Origin: Tipula vernalis | Lineage: Eukaryota > Arthropoda > Insecta > Diptera > Tipulidae | DNA length: 64,000 nucleotides | Assembly: GCA_958295665.1 (NCBI GenBank) | Contig: OY282558.1 | Location: 68,188,789-68,252,788 of the forward strand | Reading direction: 5' to 3' | Shown here: piece after piece, positions 45,497 to 58,100 of the stretch | How the letters are laid out: the number at the start of each line of letters is the position of its first letter | Numbering within the stretch: position 1 is the stretch's first letter | Translations under genes and position numbers: made by a program | Notes under the pieces: model-generated | Seen by the model: the letters and a program-made list of their open reading frames with translations, nothing else | The model's database searches: none | What the model was told of the DNA's origin: nothing

Positions 45497-47027
45497 TCTG
45501 CTTCATTTATTTTAAGGCATTTCTCAGTAAATCCGATTTAAATACCTATTGCAATGAAACAGGTTTTTAATTATCTACATAAAATGTAAATCTGTTCAAT
45601 ATTCATAAATATATATAGTAATATTAAATCAAACAGCTTAATAATTAATAAATACTTTAAGAGATTACCTAATTATATAAATTACCCCATTGAAAAGTGA
45701 TGATAATAAACTTATAATAAAAAAAAATATGTAGATAAGAAATATTTATTTTCTCGTAGAAATTTTATCATTTTTAAGTGAGAGGCAAATAAATTAAATT
45801 GACTTGATTTCTCAAACCTACCACTCTCCGAGGTAACTGGCATCTTTGTTTTGTTATCACAATTGGTAGTAAACAATCTCCAAATTACCATATTACAAAA
45901 TTCATTTTGCAAATTTCTTATCCACAAAGCTTAGGTTGCTGCAGATATCGTTTTGAAAAAGGATCTCAGTAGAAATTCTGATATAAAATAAAACTACTTG
46001 CTTTGCTATAACATAACATGTTATATGACGTGCTTGTTATATAACATGTCATATAAAATGTACAAAAACTAAATCACTAACAACAATATCGTAGACATCC
46101 GACCGGCGCTGCGTCAGTAACAACAAAGGGACGCACTTTGTTTTTTCTTGCAAATCCTGAACCAGCACCAACAAGATCAGTCACTGATAAAGACACAACC
46201 AATAAATTGCATGCATTACTATGCACACTTAATATTGCTAAGACAGCAACTACTCTACAAGTAGTACTTACTAGCAAATTTTACCTGCGTTTTTTGTTTT
46301 TTTGTCTTTTTCCTTTGCTTTTTCTTCTGTTGTGATTTTTCATTGTTTTTTTTTTTTTTTCGTTGAGTAAATCCAGCTGAACCTAGCACAAGTCGTGAAC
46401 CTCAAGTTTTGAACCTTACGGAGGATCAACTCATCGACCTTAACCGGGAACAGGTTTTGGCAGTACGCAACACGAAAGCTTCGCTGATGATTTAGTCGAT
46501 GATTTTGTTCGGTCTGGGTTTCGAGTTCTGCAACCAAATTAGGGTTATGAATATTAAACTCTAGTTTACGCGATATGCCCATGCTGTAGGTATTTAAGGT
46601 TCCAGGCTGCAAGACATTTTCGCGGACCTAATTACCTTCGATGTACAATAAAAAAATGTTATTTTGTTTTTTATTTGTTATTTTTAAAAATCGAAACAGC
46701 ATTGAAAAATTTGTACAAAAACTAATAAGTTGTAAACTATCTACAGATTACCCTGTTATATAATTAGCTCTTCGCTTTTTCAATTACATCATCATCGGCC
46801 AAACAGTAAAATCTCGTTATGGGTCTTTTAACATATTCGCAGCCGATTGTAAATCAGCTTTCTTTAATTTTAGTCTATTCTCTAAAGTGTTAGAGTAATG
46901 CGTTCGCTCAGCACTTTGGAACGTGTTAATTTTAATTGTAAACCCTAAAATGTAATTCTAGAGCTAAGAAAATTTAAAGTACAATTGGGTAAATTAATTC
47001 TAGGGTTATTTGATTATATAGCAAAAC
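45497..47027. other. 3' flank of Nfs1 and unassigned sequence
   Basis: AT-rich. A short palindrome around ACATGTTATATGACGTG / ATAACATGTCATAT lies near 46,015-46,055. Two stretches of coding-like composition, 46138-46270 and 46372-46497, are described separately. No other gene was seen. Confidence 0.4.
46372..46497 (+). other. Coding-like fragment of unknown origin
   Basis: One plus frame reads NPAEPSTSREPQVLNL, then TEDQLIDLNREQVLAV, then a stop at TAG 46495-46497. It is acidic and balanced in composition, unlike the low-complexity frames nearby. It may be an exon or a transposon gag scrap; no family was recognised. Confidence 0.2.
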
Positions 47028-47775
47028 TCAACTAGACACAATTTGACTGGGATTATTTCGACTGGTGCAATTCCATTTGGTATGTGTAATTCGAGTAGGG
47101 AACAATTTAAATTGCACAATTTAACTTTCTTAGGGTCAAACGACTTTAAAATCACACGAGCGATTTTGACCATAAAAAGTTAAATTGTCCAAGTTAAACT
47201 TCCCCAAGTTAAATTATGCAAGTTAACATAAAAAAGTTAAATTTTGGATGATTTTCCACCCTCACCCCCTAAACATGACGAAATGCTAACGTAATGCAAG
47301 CGAAGACATTTACATATATGTATAAGAAACTCTTCGCAAGCGTAACGCCCAGGCGAAGCAAAAACGCAACGTTCTTATCGCATCTGTTATATGATAATTA
47401 AAAAGAAGGCGAAGTAATTTAAATGGCTGTGTATATGGGTAGTTCGCATTTTTCCTCATATTCTCTTCAATAAAGTTTACTGTTTGTGGCACAAAAACGA
47501 AGGGTTTTTATCAATTTAACAAAACGCAAAATTCAAAATGACATCTCTACAAAATAAATATTTGAAGAATAAAAATATTTACTATAAGAATATACACAAT
47601 GTAGTAGGAATGAAAAAAAAGGAAAAGAAACTAGACTGTGAGAGTGTGGTGGTTTATCAAAGAACAAACTTTTCGCTTACACTTCGCTTTGGTAACGGCT
47701 AGGCGAGACTTCGCAAATTTATTTGAATGTGTATATGTTTGTTTAAAAAAGGCGTCGTATTTAGTTTTGGATCCT

Positions 47776-47914
47776 GGGCCCGTATTCTTGAAATTCGATC
47801 AAAAAAATCGCCCATTATTTTCTAGTGAAATACATCATTTCAGTCGAAAATTTAAATTGTTTCATACCAAAGTCACCGGCGAATTTTTTCGGTGAATTTC
47901 AAGAATACGGGCCC
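47776..47914. mobile_element. Small MITE, 139 bp
   Basis: Perfect 21-base terminal inverted repeats, GGGCCCGTATTCTTGAAATT plus C, at 47776-47796 and 47894-47914. The interior has no gene. Confidence 0.8.
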
Positions 47915-47967
47915 AGTATCTGATAAATCTTGGTTGGTCATAAAAAGTTACGTAAGTAGTTACAGTA

Positions 47968-48450
47968 AGTATGAAGAAATCTGTCAGTTCAACTAAATTA
48001 AAGTTTACATGTTTACAAACTGAGTCAACCAACCAAATTAAAGTTGATCGATCTCAGACTACTTTCAGATAACTTTCAGCTAAGTTGCCGTTTACATGTT
48101 GAATTTAACTCGGACGTTTTCAGTCAGATCAATTTCGGTATAACATAACAAATTTTTATTTAAGTTATGATTTCCTATCGCTGCATAAGCATAAAAACGT
48201 GTACATATTTAAATTTGACGCCCGCCAGCAACGCTTGGTGTGATAGCCCCCTTAACAGTATGTAAAAATCTGTCATTTCAACTAAATTAAATTTACTTCT
48301 TTACAAACTGACTCAACCAACCAAATTTAAGTTGGCCAAACTCAGATTACATTCAGATAACTTTTTCAACCAAGTTGCCGTTTACATGTTGAATTTAACT
48401 CATACGTTTTCAGTCAGATCACTTTTGGTTTAACATGTATCTTTAATAAT
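47968..48450 (+). repeat. Two diverged direct copies related to the 42.8-kb palindrome arm
   Basis: Copies at about 47968-48150 and 48256-48450 share AATCTGTCA, AACTAAATTAAA, TCAACCAACCAAATT, GTTGCCGTTTACATG and TTTTCAGTCAGATCA in order. The last part matches an arm of the palindrome at 42779-42994. Confidence 0.75.
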
Positions 48451-48736
48451 AACCAAAAAAATGTGATTTAATTGATTCAGTTAGTTGAATTTATTACAAG
48501 TGGAACTGTTACTGTCGAAATTTGTCTAGTCAAATTGTGTCTAGTTGAATTTTGTTAGTCGAACGCCCGTTACGGTTTAAACTCTGAATATTTAAAACAT
48601 ATAAATAGCCGTGTGATAGTCACTTTATTTTCGACTATTCTGCCATTTTTATTTATACCAAATACTCTGACAACGAACGAACAACAACAGAAAAAAAAAT
48701 ATTTATTTTTAGTCCGAAAAGTCATTCGTCTATAAA

Positions 48737-48743
48737 ATGTTTG
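48737..48743 (+). other. Tentative first coding exon of the sorting nexin gene
   Basis: ATGTTTG at 48737-48743 followed by GTGTAA would splice in phase to the exon at 49122, giving M-F-V-R-S. The donor is weak and other starts are possible. Confidence 0.2.
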
Positions 48744-49121
48744 GTGTAATTCTGTGAATTTTATTTTTTTGTTGAATATTTTTTATTTTTTTATTGCTTT
48801 TTATCATTTTCTATATTAAATAAACAAAAATAAAGAATTCGCAGATTATGACGACGTTCGTGTTTTAATAATAATAAACTCAAATATTGATATTACTCAT
48901 AATAATAGAGAAATTGCAGAAAAGACAACCGAAGGCCAAGAAAATCAATGAGTTTTAAAAAGAAATCAGTTCTCTAAGAGGAAGGAAATCGTGCTGAACA
49001 AAAGTATATTTTTTTTTATATAAATTAATTAAGTAAAACAAGCAAAAGTAAGTGTTAATTAAATTATTGAAGTGTTAAAAAATTGGATAAACTATTAAAG
49101 TTGTATTTTGTTTGTTAACAG

Positions 49122-52100
49122 TGCGATCGGCTGTAGTTCGTCGTTCAGGAACAAATTTTGATAATCCCATTGATGATGTAGACAGTCCAGTAGATGATTT
49201 AGATTCTGGAACATTAGCGATCAAAACAAATACTCGGGGTACTGTTAAAGGTATTTAAAGTATTTTGTGTACATAGTTATGTAAATAATTCGATTGTGAA
49301 AAATACGATATACACACATGCGATGTGTGTATTCTTTGTTTTTGTGTATTCTTTGTTACGATATACGGGGAGTATGAATTGCTAAACTACATAACAACAA
49401 TCGCATTGGATTAGGTTGATTTAATTTCATTAAATTAAATTAGGAAAATGAACCTGCTTCAAAAATTAGTTTATGGTTGTTGCACTATCGTAAACCGAAT
49501 GTAAATAGTTTTTGTGCAAATATTTGCTAATTTTAGCATATTGCGGGTTACATTTTTGGTTTATCATTTTTATGGAATTGTGAATGATTCATCAAATTGC
49601 TTTTATTTGAAGATAAACATGTTTTTAGTTTTATGGGTACGGTATACAGGATACCAGAAATATTTGATAAATTTTGAAATTAGTTACTGAAGGCAGATAC
49701 ACTAATCTAATGTGTTCAATGATAGGCGGAATAGTAATTGATTCTCTTTTATTTTGGCACTTCCTAATTCGAGAAATTCTTTCTATTAACAGCATAAGTC
49801 GAGTTATGTGCTCTTTTCGGTTATAGTAAACTTCTCGGGGGTACATAAATTAAATAAATTTTTCATTAAGGAAAATTAAAAAATAATAACAAAATAATAA
49901 AAAAAATAATTTTTTAATTTAAATATTAAATATTTTTTTATTGTTTTCTTTTTATTTTTTTAATTATTTTTTTATTATTTTTTAATTTTCCTTAATGAAA
50001 AATTTATTTAATTCATGTACCCCCGAGAAGTTTACTATAGCCCTCTTTTCATCATCAATTTTTTGTAGTATTCCGGCAACCACAAACAACCTTAATAGTA
50101 GTTGCTTGCAGTTGCCGGAATATTACAAAAATTGATATGATATTAAATCGATTATCGAATTTGAAAACGTAAAAGGCCATAACTCGACTTACATATGCCG
50201 TTATGACTTGTGGCCACAGAAATATTTCCCATTACTACAAACTTGACACACATACTTGTTAACAGTGACTGCCAAATTATGTCACCCAGCAAAATCAACA
50301 AAAATGTTTATTGCACGATACGATCACAACTCTTAAATTAACCAAAGATTTCATTTTGATTTGTAATTATCTGACTCGATCCTGAATTGAGAGAATGTAA
50401 ACAATTTACACATTTTGTCATAACCTTATTCATCGAAATCGATTAAAAATTTAGCAAAATTAAACTTCAAAATAAGAAAATCTACAAACTTTTGGCATAA
50501 TTTGATCAAATTCCGCCGATTGTATTTCAATCAGTCAATTCAAACATCGTCAGGCAGGATTGGTCTGGCGTACGTTTATACCGAAATAAAAATAAATGTT
50601 TTAAGCCGGCCCCTTATTACCAAAAAACTTAATCGAAAGAATTCAGGGTGAGGGCCAGAAATCTACGAGAGCAAAATCTGAAATAACGAATTCATAAAAG
50701 AAGTCACCATTCAGATTGCATCAGAGTTATAAGTATAATAAACTTTCATAATTTAAAAGTGGACAGTGAAATTGCGAAATTATTAAAACTTCACTAGACG
50801 GATGGTAACTTCCAATTGGATATTATACCTCAGACAATCATGGACCACAAGAACTTTTCTCTAGAATCAATTCAGAAATTTTTTTTTTGTCTCTGAGGAG
50901 ACCTATTGAATCAATTTTCCATAACCGATGAAGCTATAATTTTAAGCATGTAAAACCGATGACAATTCCAAACAATTATTTGAACAGATTTGAAGAGAAA
51001 CTATTTCGATAATAGTTAAATGAAGCACTAAAGAATAACTTCAAAGAGATGTTCTCTAACAAAGTCGTTGTAAAACAGTCCGAAAAACTTGCATATGAAG
51101 AACGGTGAACGTAATACCCTCGATCCCTTACCCCCGATTCAGTCCCTGAAACTACTGAAAATTGAGAACTCCACTTAGACTTCCCACAAAGGTCTCGAGT
51201 TGTTATAAAATAATTTTATTAAATATTCGATTGTGTTGCCACTCTGGACTAATTTGGAGACCCGATAGGCCATGTAATTAAGCTTTAATTAAAATCTTTA
51301 TCAAATCACAAATTACCGATGGTCTCAAAATCTCTGTCACAAGCCTGTGCTTCTTCATTTTCTTGTTTTTGTTCGGCTTTCAGTCATTTTCTATCTTGCC
51401 CTAATTCTAATAAGTTGACGAACTTCCACCAAATCGAGCGAATACTTTGATCTTAGAAGTATGCTTTCCTTTCATTATTGTTTCATTATTGTTTTAATTC
51501 CATTAAATTTTCAGTTTCTGTATGAATTAGCATAATCGATCCTTTTACCAGGCATTTTCGGATGTTGAATAGATTCGGATCTTTAATTTTTCCTTTAATT
51601 CCAAAATTCCCTTAAATATTGTACGTATTCTTCTCAGCAGTATATTTCATAATACGTACACCTATTTTGTAGCTGTTTAAATGGTAGATGAACACCAAAG
51701 CTTCAAAGCCGTGCAGACTGCCACATCAATCTGCCATTTAGAAGGGTTTCGCTCTGGATTTAATGGCATTATTTAGTGCCGTAATTCCCGTTAATTTTTG
51801 CTTTTGAAATATAGTAAAATAATTCCGTACTTATGTGATAAATTTTACGACAACGATAATATAAATCGTCCTTAATGCTTTCTCTACCAATAACAATCGA
51901 ATGTCAAAAGATCATGGCTTCTAATTGATGATCTTAGCTTAATATGCCTAAATGAAGTGTGTTAAGTTGTTATGTTTGTTACGTAATGTAATTCCATATA
52001 TAAAGTAGTTCTATGATCTCTTTTGTCATCATTTGTCAATGCTATGTATGCTCTTATATACTTACGTTTATATACACATTCCTTTTGTCTACAAGTTCAA

Positions 52101-55100
52101 TCGTCTGTTTTTCGGTTTTTCCTTTGTCAATCATATTTTAATTCTGTATGTAGTTAGGTACAAAATTATTTTTCGAAAAATAAGCATGGGAGAGTATACA
52201 TAGATTGATACTGCGGAGATGTAAATTTAACATTTGGAAATTAAAAATAAATTAAATACAGTCCACTCATTTTTATTGTTTTAATTTGGTGAACCAGAAT
52301 CAAGAAAATCGATCGATTATTATCGTGTGCTTAACATTTGGTCCAATACGAGCCGGATTTAATTGTGAGATGTAGGATAAAAACTCATTGTAAATCGAAA
52401 ATAACCATATAATACTTCGAAGAGGTTATAAAATCCGAGTTATATACATACATATAAAATTTCTTCGTACAAATATAATTTTTCTGGAACATGTGCGCAT
52501 AAGCAAAATAAAAATCTTCGTCTACACTAAACGCAGAATTACATACTATCATCGCATTTATTAAATAAATTATTGCTGTAGCTGATCAATAAATCAACTG
52601 TAACATACAAATAACCCATGTGGTAAGCTTCGGAAAATCTTATTCAAATATAATTATTTAAGCAGATCAACTGTAAACTTCGGAAACTAATCAAAGCAGA
52701 TCAACTGTAAGCTGTAATAAAAGTATTCTTCGACAGCAAAGCTATCATCTATATTCGTATTTGTCATCGATATTCATCAAAAGTTTATATAACATTAGTT
52801 AAACTGTAAGTAATTTAGTTCATTCATTGTCTTGCTTCTCGTTAATATAAATATTTTAAAATGGTAAAAGTAGAAGAAAAGATTATTAGTGTGTACAATA
52901 AAATAAAATTCTATAATAAACGCATTAAAACGCTTTACAAAGCGCTCGGTGACAAAGATGGAGCCGAAATTCGTTTGGCTGATATTAATAAAATAAAAGG
53001 CGATTTTGATGCGTGCATAGAATTTTTAATAGAAAATATCAAAGAAGAAGACTTTGATGACTTAGATGCGTCAATTACAGAATTCGAATCATATTGTACA
53101 CCGCTAATAGTTGATCTTAAATCTCAGTTACCTAAAATTAGTACAGAAAGAAAAATAGAACCCAAAATTAACTTGCCTGACATTTCAATTCCATATTTCG
53201 ATGGCAATCCGATTGAATGGATCGCATTCAGAGATACATTTATTTCCATAGTTCATAATAATCCCAAATTAGACAATATCATAAAATTTACCTACTTACT
53301 AAGTAAATTAAAAGGGGATGCTAAAGCAGTAATAGGGCACATTACTTTAACTTCAGAAGGATATATAAAAGCGTGGGACGATTTGAAACGACGATTCGAT
53401 AACGTACGCGTTATCATTGATAAACATGTAGATTCCCTCTTTAACTTGAAAACGGTATCCAATAATAACGCTAAAAATCTTAGGGAAATCATTAATCAAG
53501 CAATCTCACATACGTCTTCATTAGAAGCATGTGGTCAAAAAGTTGAAGGGTTAGCGGAACAAATGCTAGTTAATTTGATATGGAAAAAATTAGATTATTC
53601 CTTACGCAAAGATTGGGAAGATCAGTTAAAAGCCGATGAACTGCCTAAATGGAGTTCACTATTAAATTATTTAGAAAATCGTTGCAGAGTTTTAGAGTCA
53701 TTAGGTTCTCAAAAGCCAGTTAAGGCACCATATCAAGAACGATTAAAATCATCGACTTCAAACACATTTGTTAGTACTGATAACAATCAAAAATATTCTA
53801 ATAATCAACGTAGATGTTCTTTATGTAAAGGTCCACATTTTTCACTAACAATATGCCCCCAATTTTTAAAACGTTCAATATCGGATAGATTTTTAGTATT
53901 AAAAAATTTAAATAAGTGCACAAACTGTTTGAATTATTCTCATAATGTTAAAGATTGTCATCATAATGGGTGTGGATTCTGTAATTTAAAACATCACACT
54001 CTATTACATTATACTAAGGATCAAACCAAGTCAAATGAAACGCCAAGTAGTTCAAAGTCATTGACCAGTAATCATTCTGCATCGACAAGTTCAGATGTTG
54101 CTTCGAGTAATAAATCCACAGTAGTACCATTGGTAGAATCCAATGTATATTTTATAAATAATTCAAAGTCGGTTATTCTTTCAACAGCCGTCGCTCTTAT
54201 CAAAGATAATAACGGATATCACGAAGTGCGATGTTTATTAGATTCCGGTAGTCATTCTAACCTTATTTCTAAAGATTATATAGAAAAACATAATTTCGAT
54301 GTGCATAAAATTAAGGGCATACAGATATTTGGTTTAAATTCAAATTCAACGAATGTATGTGAAAAACTTCAGACAAAAATTAAGTCATGTCATAATAATT
54401 TTGAGGTAGAATTAGAATTTTTAGTAGTCCCTAAAATTAGTAATTCTCTTCCTTCGCAATCGTTTACTATAGAAAATTGGCATATACCCAAAGGTATTAC
54501 CCTCGCAGATCCTAAGTTCAATGAAAGTAATCCAATTGATATGATAATTGGAGCTGAATTATTTTTAGAGCTTTTCTTAAAAAATAAGTATACATTTGAT
54601 GATCATTCCCCAACGTTCCAAGAAACCGTATTCGGGTACATCGTTAGTGGCAAATGCCAACAAATTAATGATTCAAGATATAATTTTTGTTTATCGTTAC
54701 CTCCATTAGATGAATTAATAAAAAGGTTTTGGGAATTAGAGTCATATGCTCCTCGCCAATTTCTTTCGAATGAAGAGCAATTATGTGAGAAACATTTTAA
54801 AAATACTTTTAGTCGAGATTCTAAAGGCAGGTATACGGTTAAATTACCATTAAACGAAAAAATCAAATTCCTCGGATCATCAAAAGATCAAGCTCTGAAA
54901 CGATTCAAATACCTCGAAAATAAGTTTATTGCTAATCCCTCATTTAAAGTAGAATATTCGAATTTCATTAAGGAATATATTGAATTAGGACATATGAAAT
55001 TAGCTCTCGAATGCAATGAAACCAATTACTGTTCATATTTCATGCCGCATCATGCGGTTATAAAACCTTCGAGTTCCACGACCAAATTGCGCGTCGTGTT

Positions 55101-58100
55101 TGATGCGTCAGCCAAGTCTTCTACCAATATTTCATTAAATGATGCTCTTCGAGTTGGCCCTACACTCCAACAAAATATATTTGATATTATTTTACGATTT
55201 AGGAAATATACGTATGTAGTGACTGCTGACATTTGCAAAATGTATAGGCAAATCAATGTAGCTTTAGACCAACTACCATTGCAATCCATTTTGTGGAGAT
55301 TTAATCCAGATGATAAATTAGAAACGTATCACTTAACAACGGTGACTTATGGTACCGCATCAGCACCTTATTTAGCCACACGCGTGTTGAAACAGTTAGC
55401 CATTGATGAAAGAGATAACTTTCCTATAGCAGCCAGTATTTTGGAAAATGATTTCTATATTGACGATGTACTAACAGGTGCTAATGATTTAAATGAACTC
55501 TTCAAAATTTATAATGATTTAAGTAAACTGTGTGAGGCAGGAGGGTTTGCTCTTCGTAAATGGACCTCGAATTCCCATGAGTTATTATCGAAAATACCTA
55601 AGGAGCATAGGGAAATTAATAGCTACAACTTCATTGACAACGACCCAATAAAAACTTTGGGGTTAATTTATTATCCAAATTCCGATTCGTTTACGTTTAA
55701 TGTTCAACCTATGGAAGGATCCAAAGGCTTAACAAAACGTATGGTAATCTCTGACATTGCAAAACTTTATGATCCATTGGGTCTCTTAGCTCCAGTTATT
55801 ATGACCTCTAAAATATTTATTCAAACACTGTGGAAAGCGAAATTAGAATGGGATGAGCCCTTACCTTCACAATTGTCATCAAGTTGGGAACTATTTAGAT
55901 CGACTTTAAGTGAAATTAATAAAATAAAGTTAAATCGTTGTATAGCAGAACGTCATTCAAAATTAGAACTTCACGGATTTGCAGATGCGTCCGAGGTCGC
56001 ATATGGTGCATGCATCTATATGAAAAGTATCAATTCCACTGGTAATATTTCAGTGCAATTATTATGTAGTAAATCTAGAGTTGCCCCGTTAAAAACGTTA
56101 TCTCTTCCTCGTCTCGAGCTGTGTGCAGCATTACTTTTGGCACGACTAATTAATAAGGTTAATATAGCACTTCAAACCGACGTTCAAAGGATTTGTTTAT
56201 GGTCTGATTCGACAATCACATTATCATGGATAGAGACTTCACCTCATAAATTAAAAACATTTATAGCTAATAGGGTAAATGAAATACAAGAACTCACTAA
56301 TAATTTTGTTTGGAGTCATGTAAATTCATTAAATAATCCCGCTGATTTTGTATCAAGAGGCGTACTACCGTCAACTTTAAACAATTTAGATTTATGGTGG
56401 AAACCACCATTTTTATTTTTGGATGATGATACTGATCGGCAGAATATTCCATCTATTCATGAGTTTGAGACTGACGTTTCTGAACTAAAAATAGAAAATT
56501 TGGCTATGGTATCTCTGATTGCACCCGATTTAAATGTTGTTATTGAAAAGTATTCAAATTTCAATACTCTTGTTCGCGTTATAGCATATTGTCGAAGAAT
56601 TTTTAAAATCCGATCCAAAGAAAATGTATATCGCAGTATGGAACTGTCTTCGGAGGAACTTAATGAATCTTTAACTATCATAATAAAATGTGTTCAGCAG
56701 GTATTTTCTGCAGACATAAACCAATTGCTTCATAAAAATCACGTAAGTCCAAGAAGTAAATTATTAAGTTTAAATCCATTTTTAGATAACAACAATATTC
56801 TTCGAGTAGGAGGTCGATTAAAAAATACCTCTGTTAGTTACGACACTAAACATCAAATTTTATTACCAGCTAAACATCATTTTACAGAAATGATATTTCG
56901 TACGGAACATGTGAAAAATATGCATGCTCCTCCTCAATTACTCTTGTCGATAGTTCGTCAAAAATATTGGCCAATTGATGGGAAAAATTGCGCAAAAAAG
57001 ATTGTACGACGATGTATAAATTGCTTTAGGGTTAATCCAAAAATTCAATCCCAAATGATGGGATCTTTGCCTACAGAAAGAACAACCCCTGCGCCACCGT
57101 TTAATGTTGTAGGAGTTGATTTATGTGGACCATTCAACATTAAAACTAAAAGAATTCGCAATTCTCCGACTTATAAGGCCTATGTTGCATGTTTTGTATG
57201 CTTTATTACAAAGGCAATTCATTTAGAAATAATTTCAGATCTTACATCTCAATCGTTTTTAGCATGTTTGAAACGTTTTATTTTTCGACGCGGAAAATGT
57301 AAGACAATTTGGTCAGATAATGCAACTAATTTTGTTGGTTGTAGTAACGAATTAAAACTGCTACATAATTTGTTTCAAAATGAATTATCTTTCTCCGATA
57401 TTAAAAATTATTGCGATGTCGTCGAAATAGAGTGGAAATTCATTCCACCAAGGTCTCCCAATTTCGGTGGCTTGTGGGAATCCGCCATCAAATGTTTTAA
57501 GGGTCATTTAAGGCGTACCACTTTAGCTACTTCATTTACGTATGAAGAATTTAACACACTTATAATACAAATAGAGGGTATTATGAATTCAAGGCCGTTA
57601 ACACCTATGTCTACTGATCCTAATGACCCGGAACCTCTTACGCCATCACATTTTTTAATTGGAAGGCCTATTACTGCTCCAGCTGAACCTTCATATATCG
57701 ACATCCCGGATAACCGGTTAGATTATTTTAAAAATATTACAAACTTACACAGTTGTTTTGGAAGAGATTCTCAAAAGAATATCTTCATAATTTACAACAA
57801 CGAAATAAGTGGAAATCGGAACAATCGAATATTGCGGTTGACGATATTGTCATGGTAGTTAATGAAAACTTACCAACTAATACGTGGTTGATCGGTCGAA
57901 TTGTGGAAACGTTCTCGGGATCTGATGATAAAATACGGGTTGTTATTGTTAAAACAAAATCAGGCAATTTAAAGCGAAGTATTTCTAAGGTATGTAAATT
58001 ACCTTTAGATTATTAATGTCAAGTTGATATTTGGTTTTTTTTATTTACACAGAAGCAAGAAATGAATTTTAGTAATAAAAAAAACCCATTGTTATTATAT

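Larger units (their letters stand above)
47028..48548. repeat. Outer inverted repeats of a nested repeat block
   Basis: A perfect inverted repeat of 21 bases, at 47028-47048 and 48528-48548, contains CTAGACACAATTTGAC. Beyond the exact core the similarity continues weakly. Between the two lie a small MITE (47776-47914) and two diverged direct copies of the palindrome arm seen at 42.8 kb. It may be a composite non-autonomous element. Confidence 0.5.

Noticed and set aside
48949..48978. ATGAGTTTTAAAAAG as the start of the sorting nexin
   Set aside because: The frame stops after nine codons (TAA at 48976-48978) and no donor in a usable phase was found before the stop.
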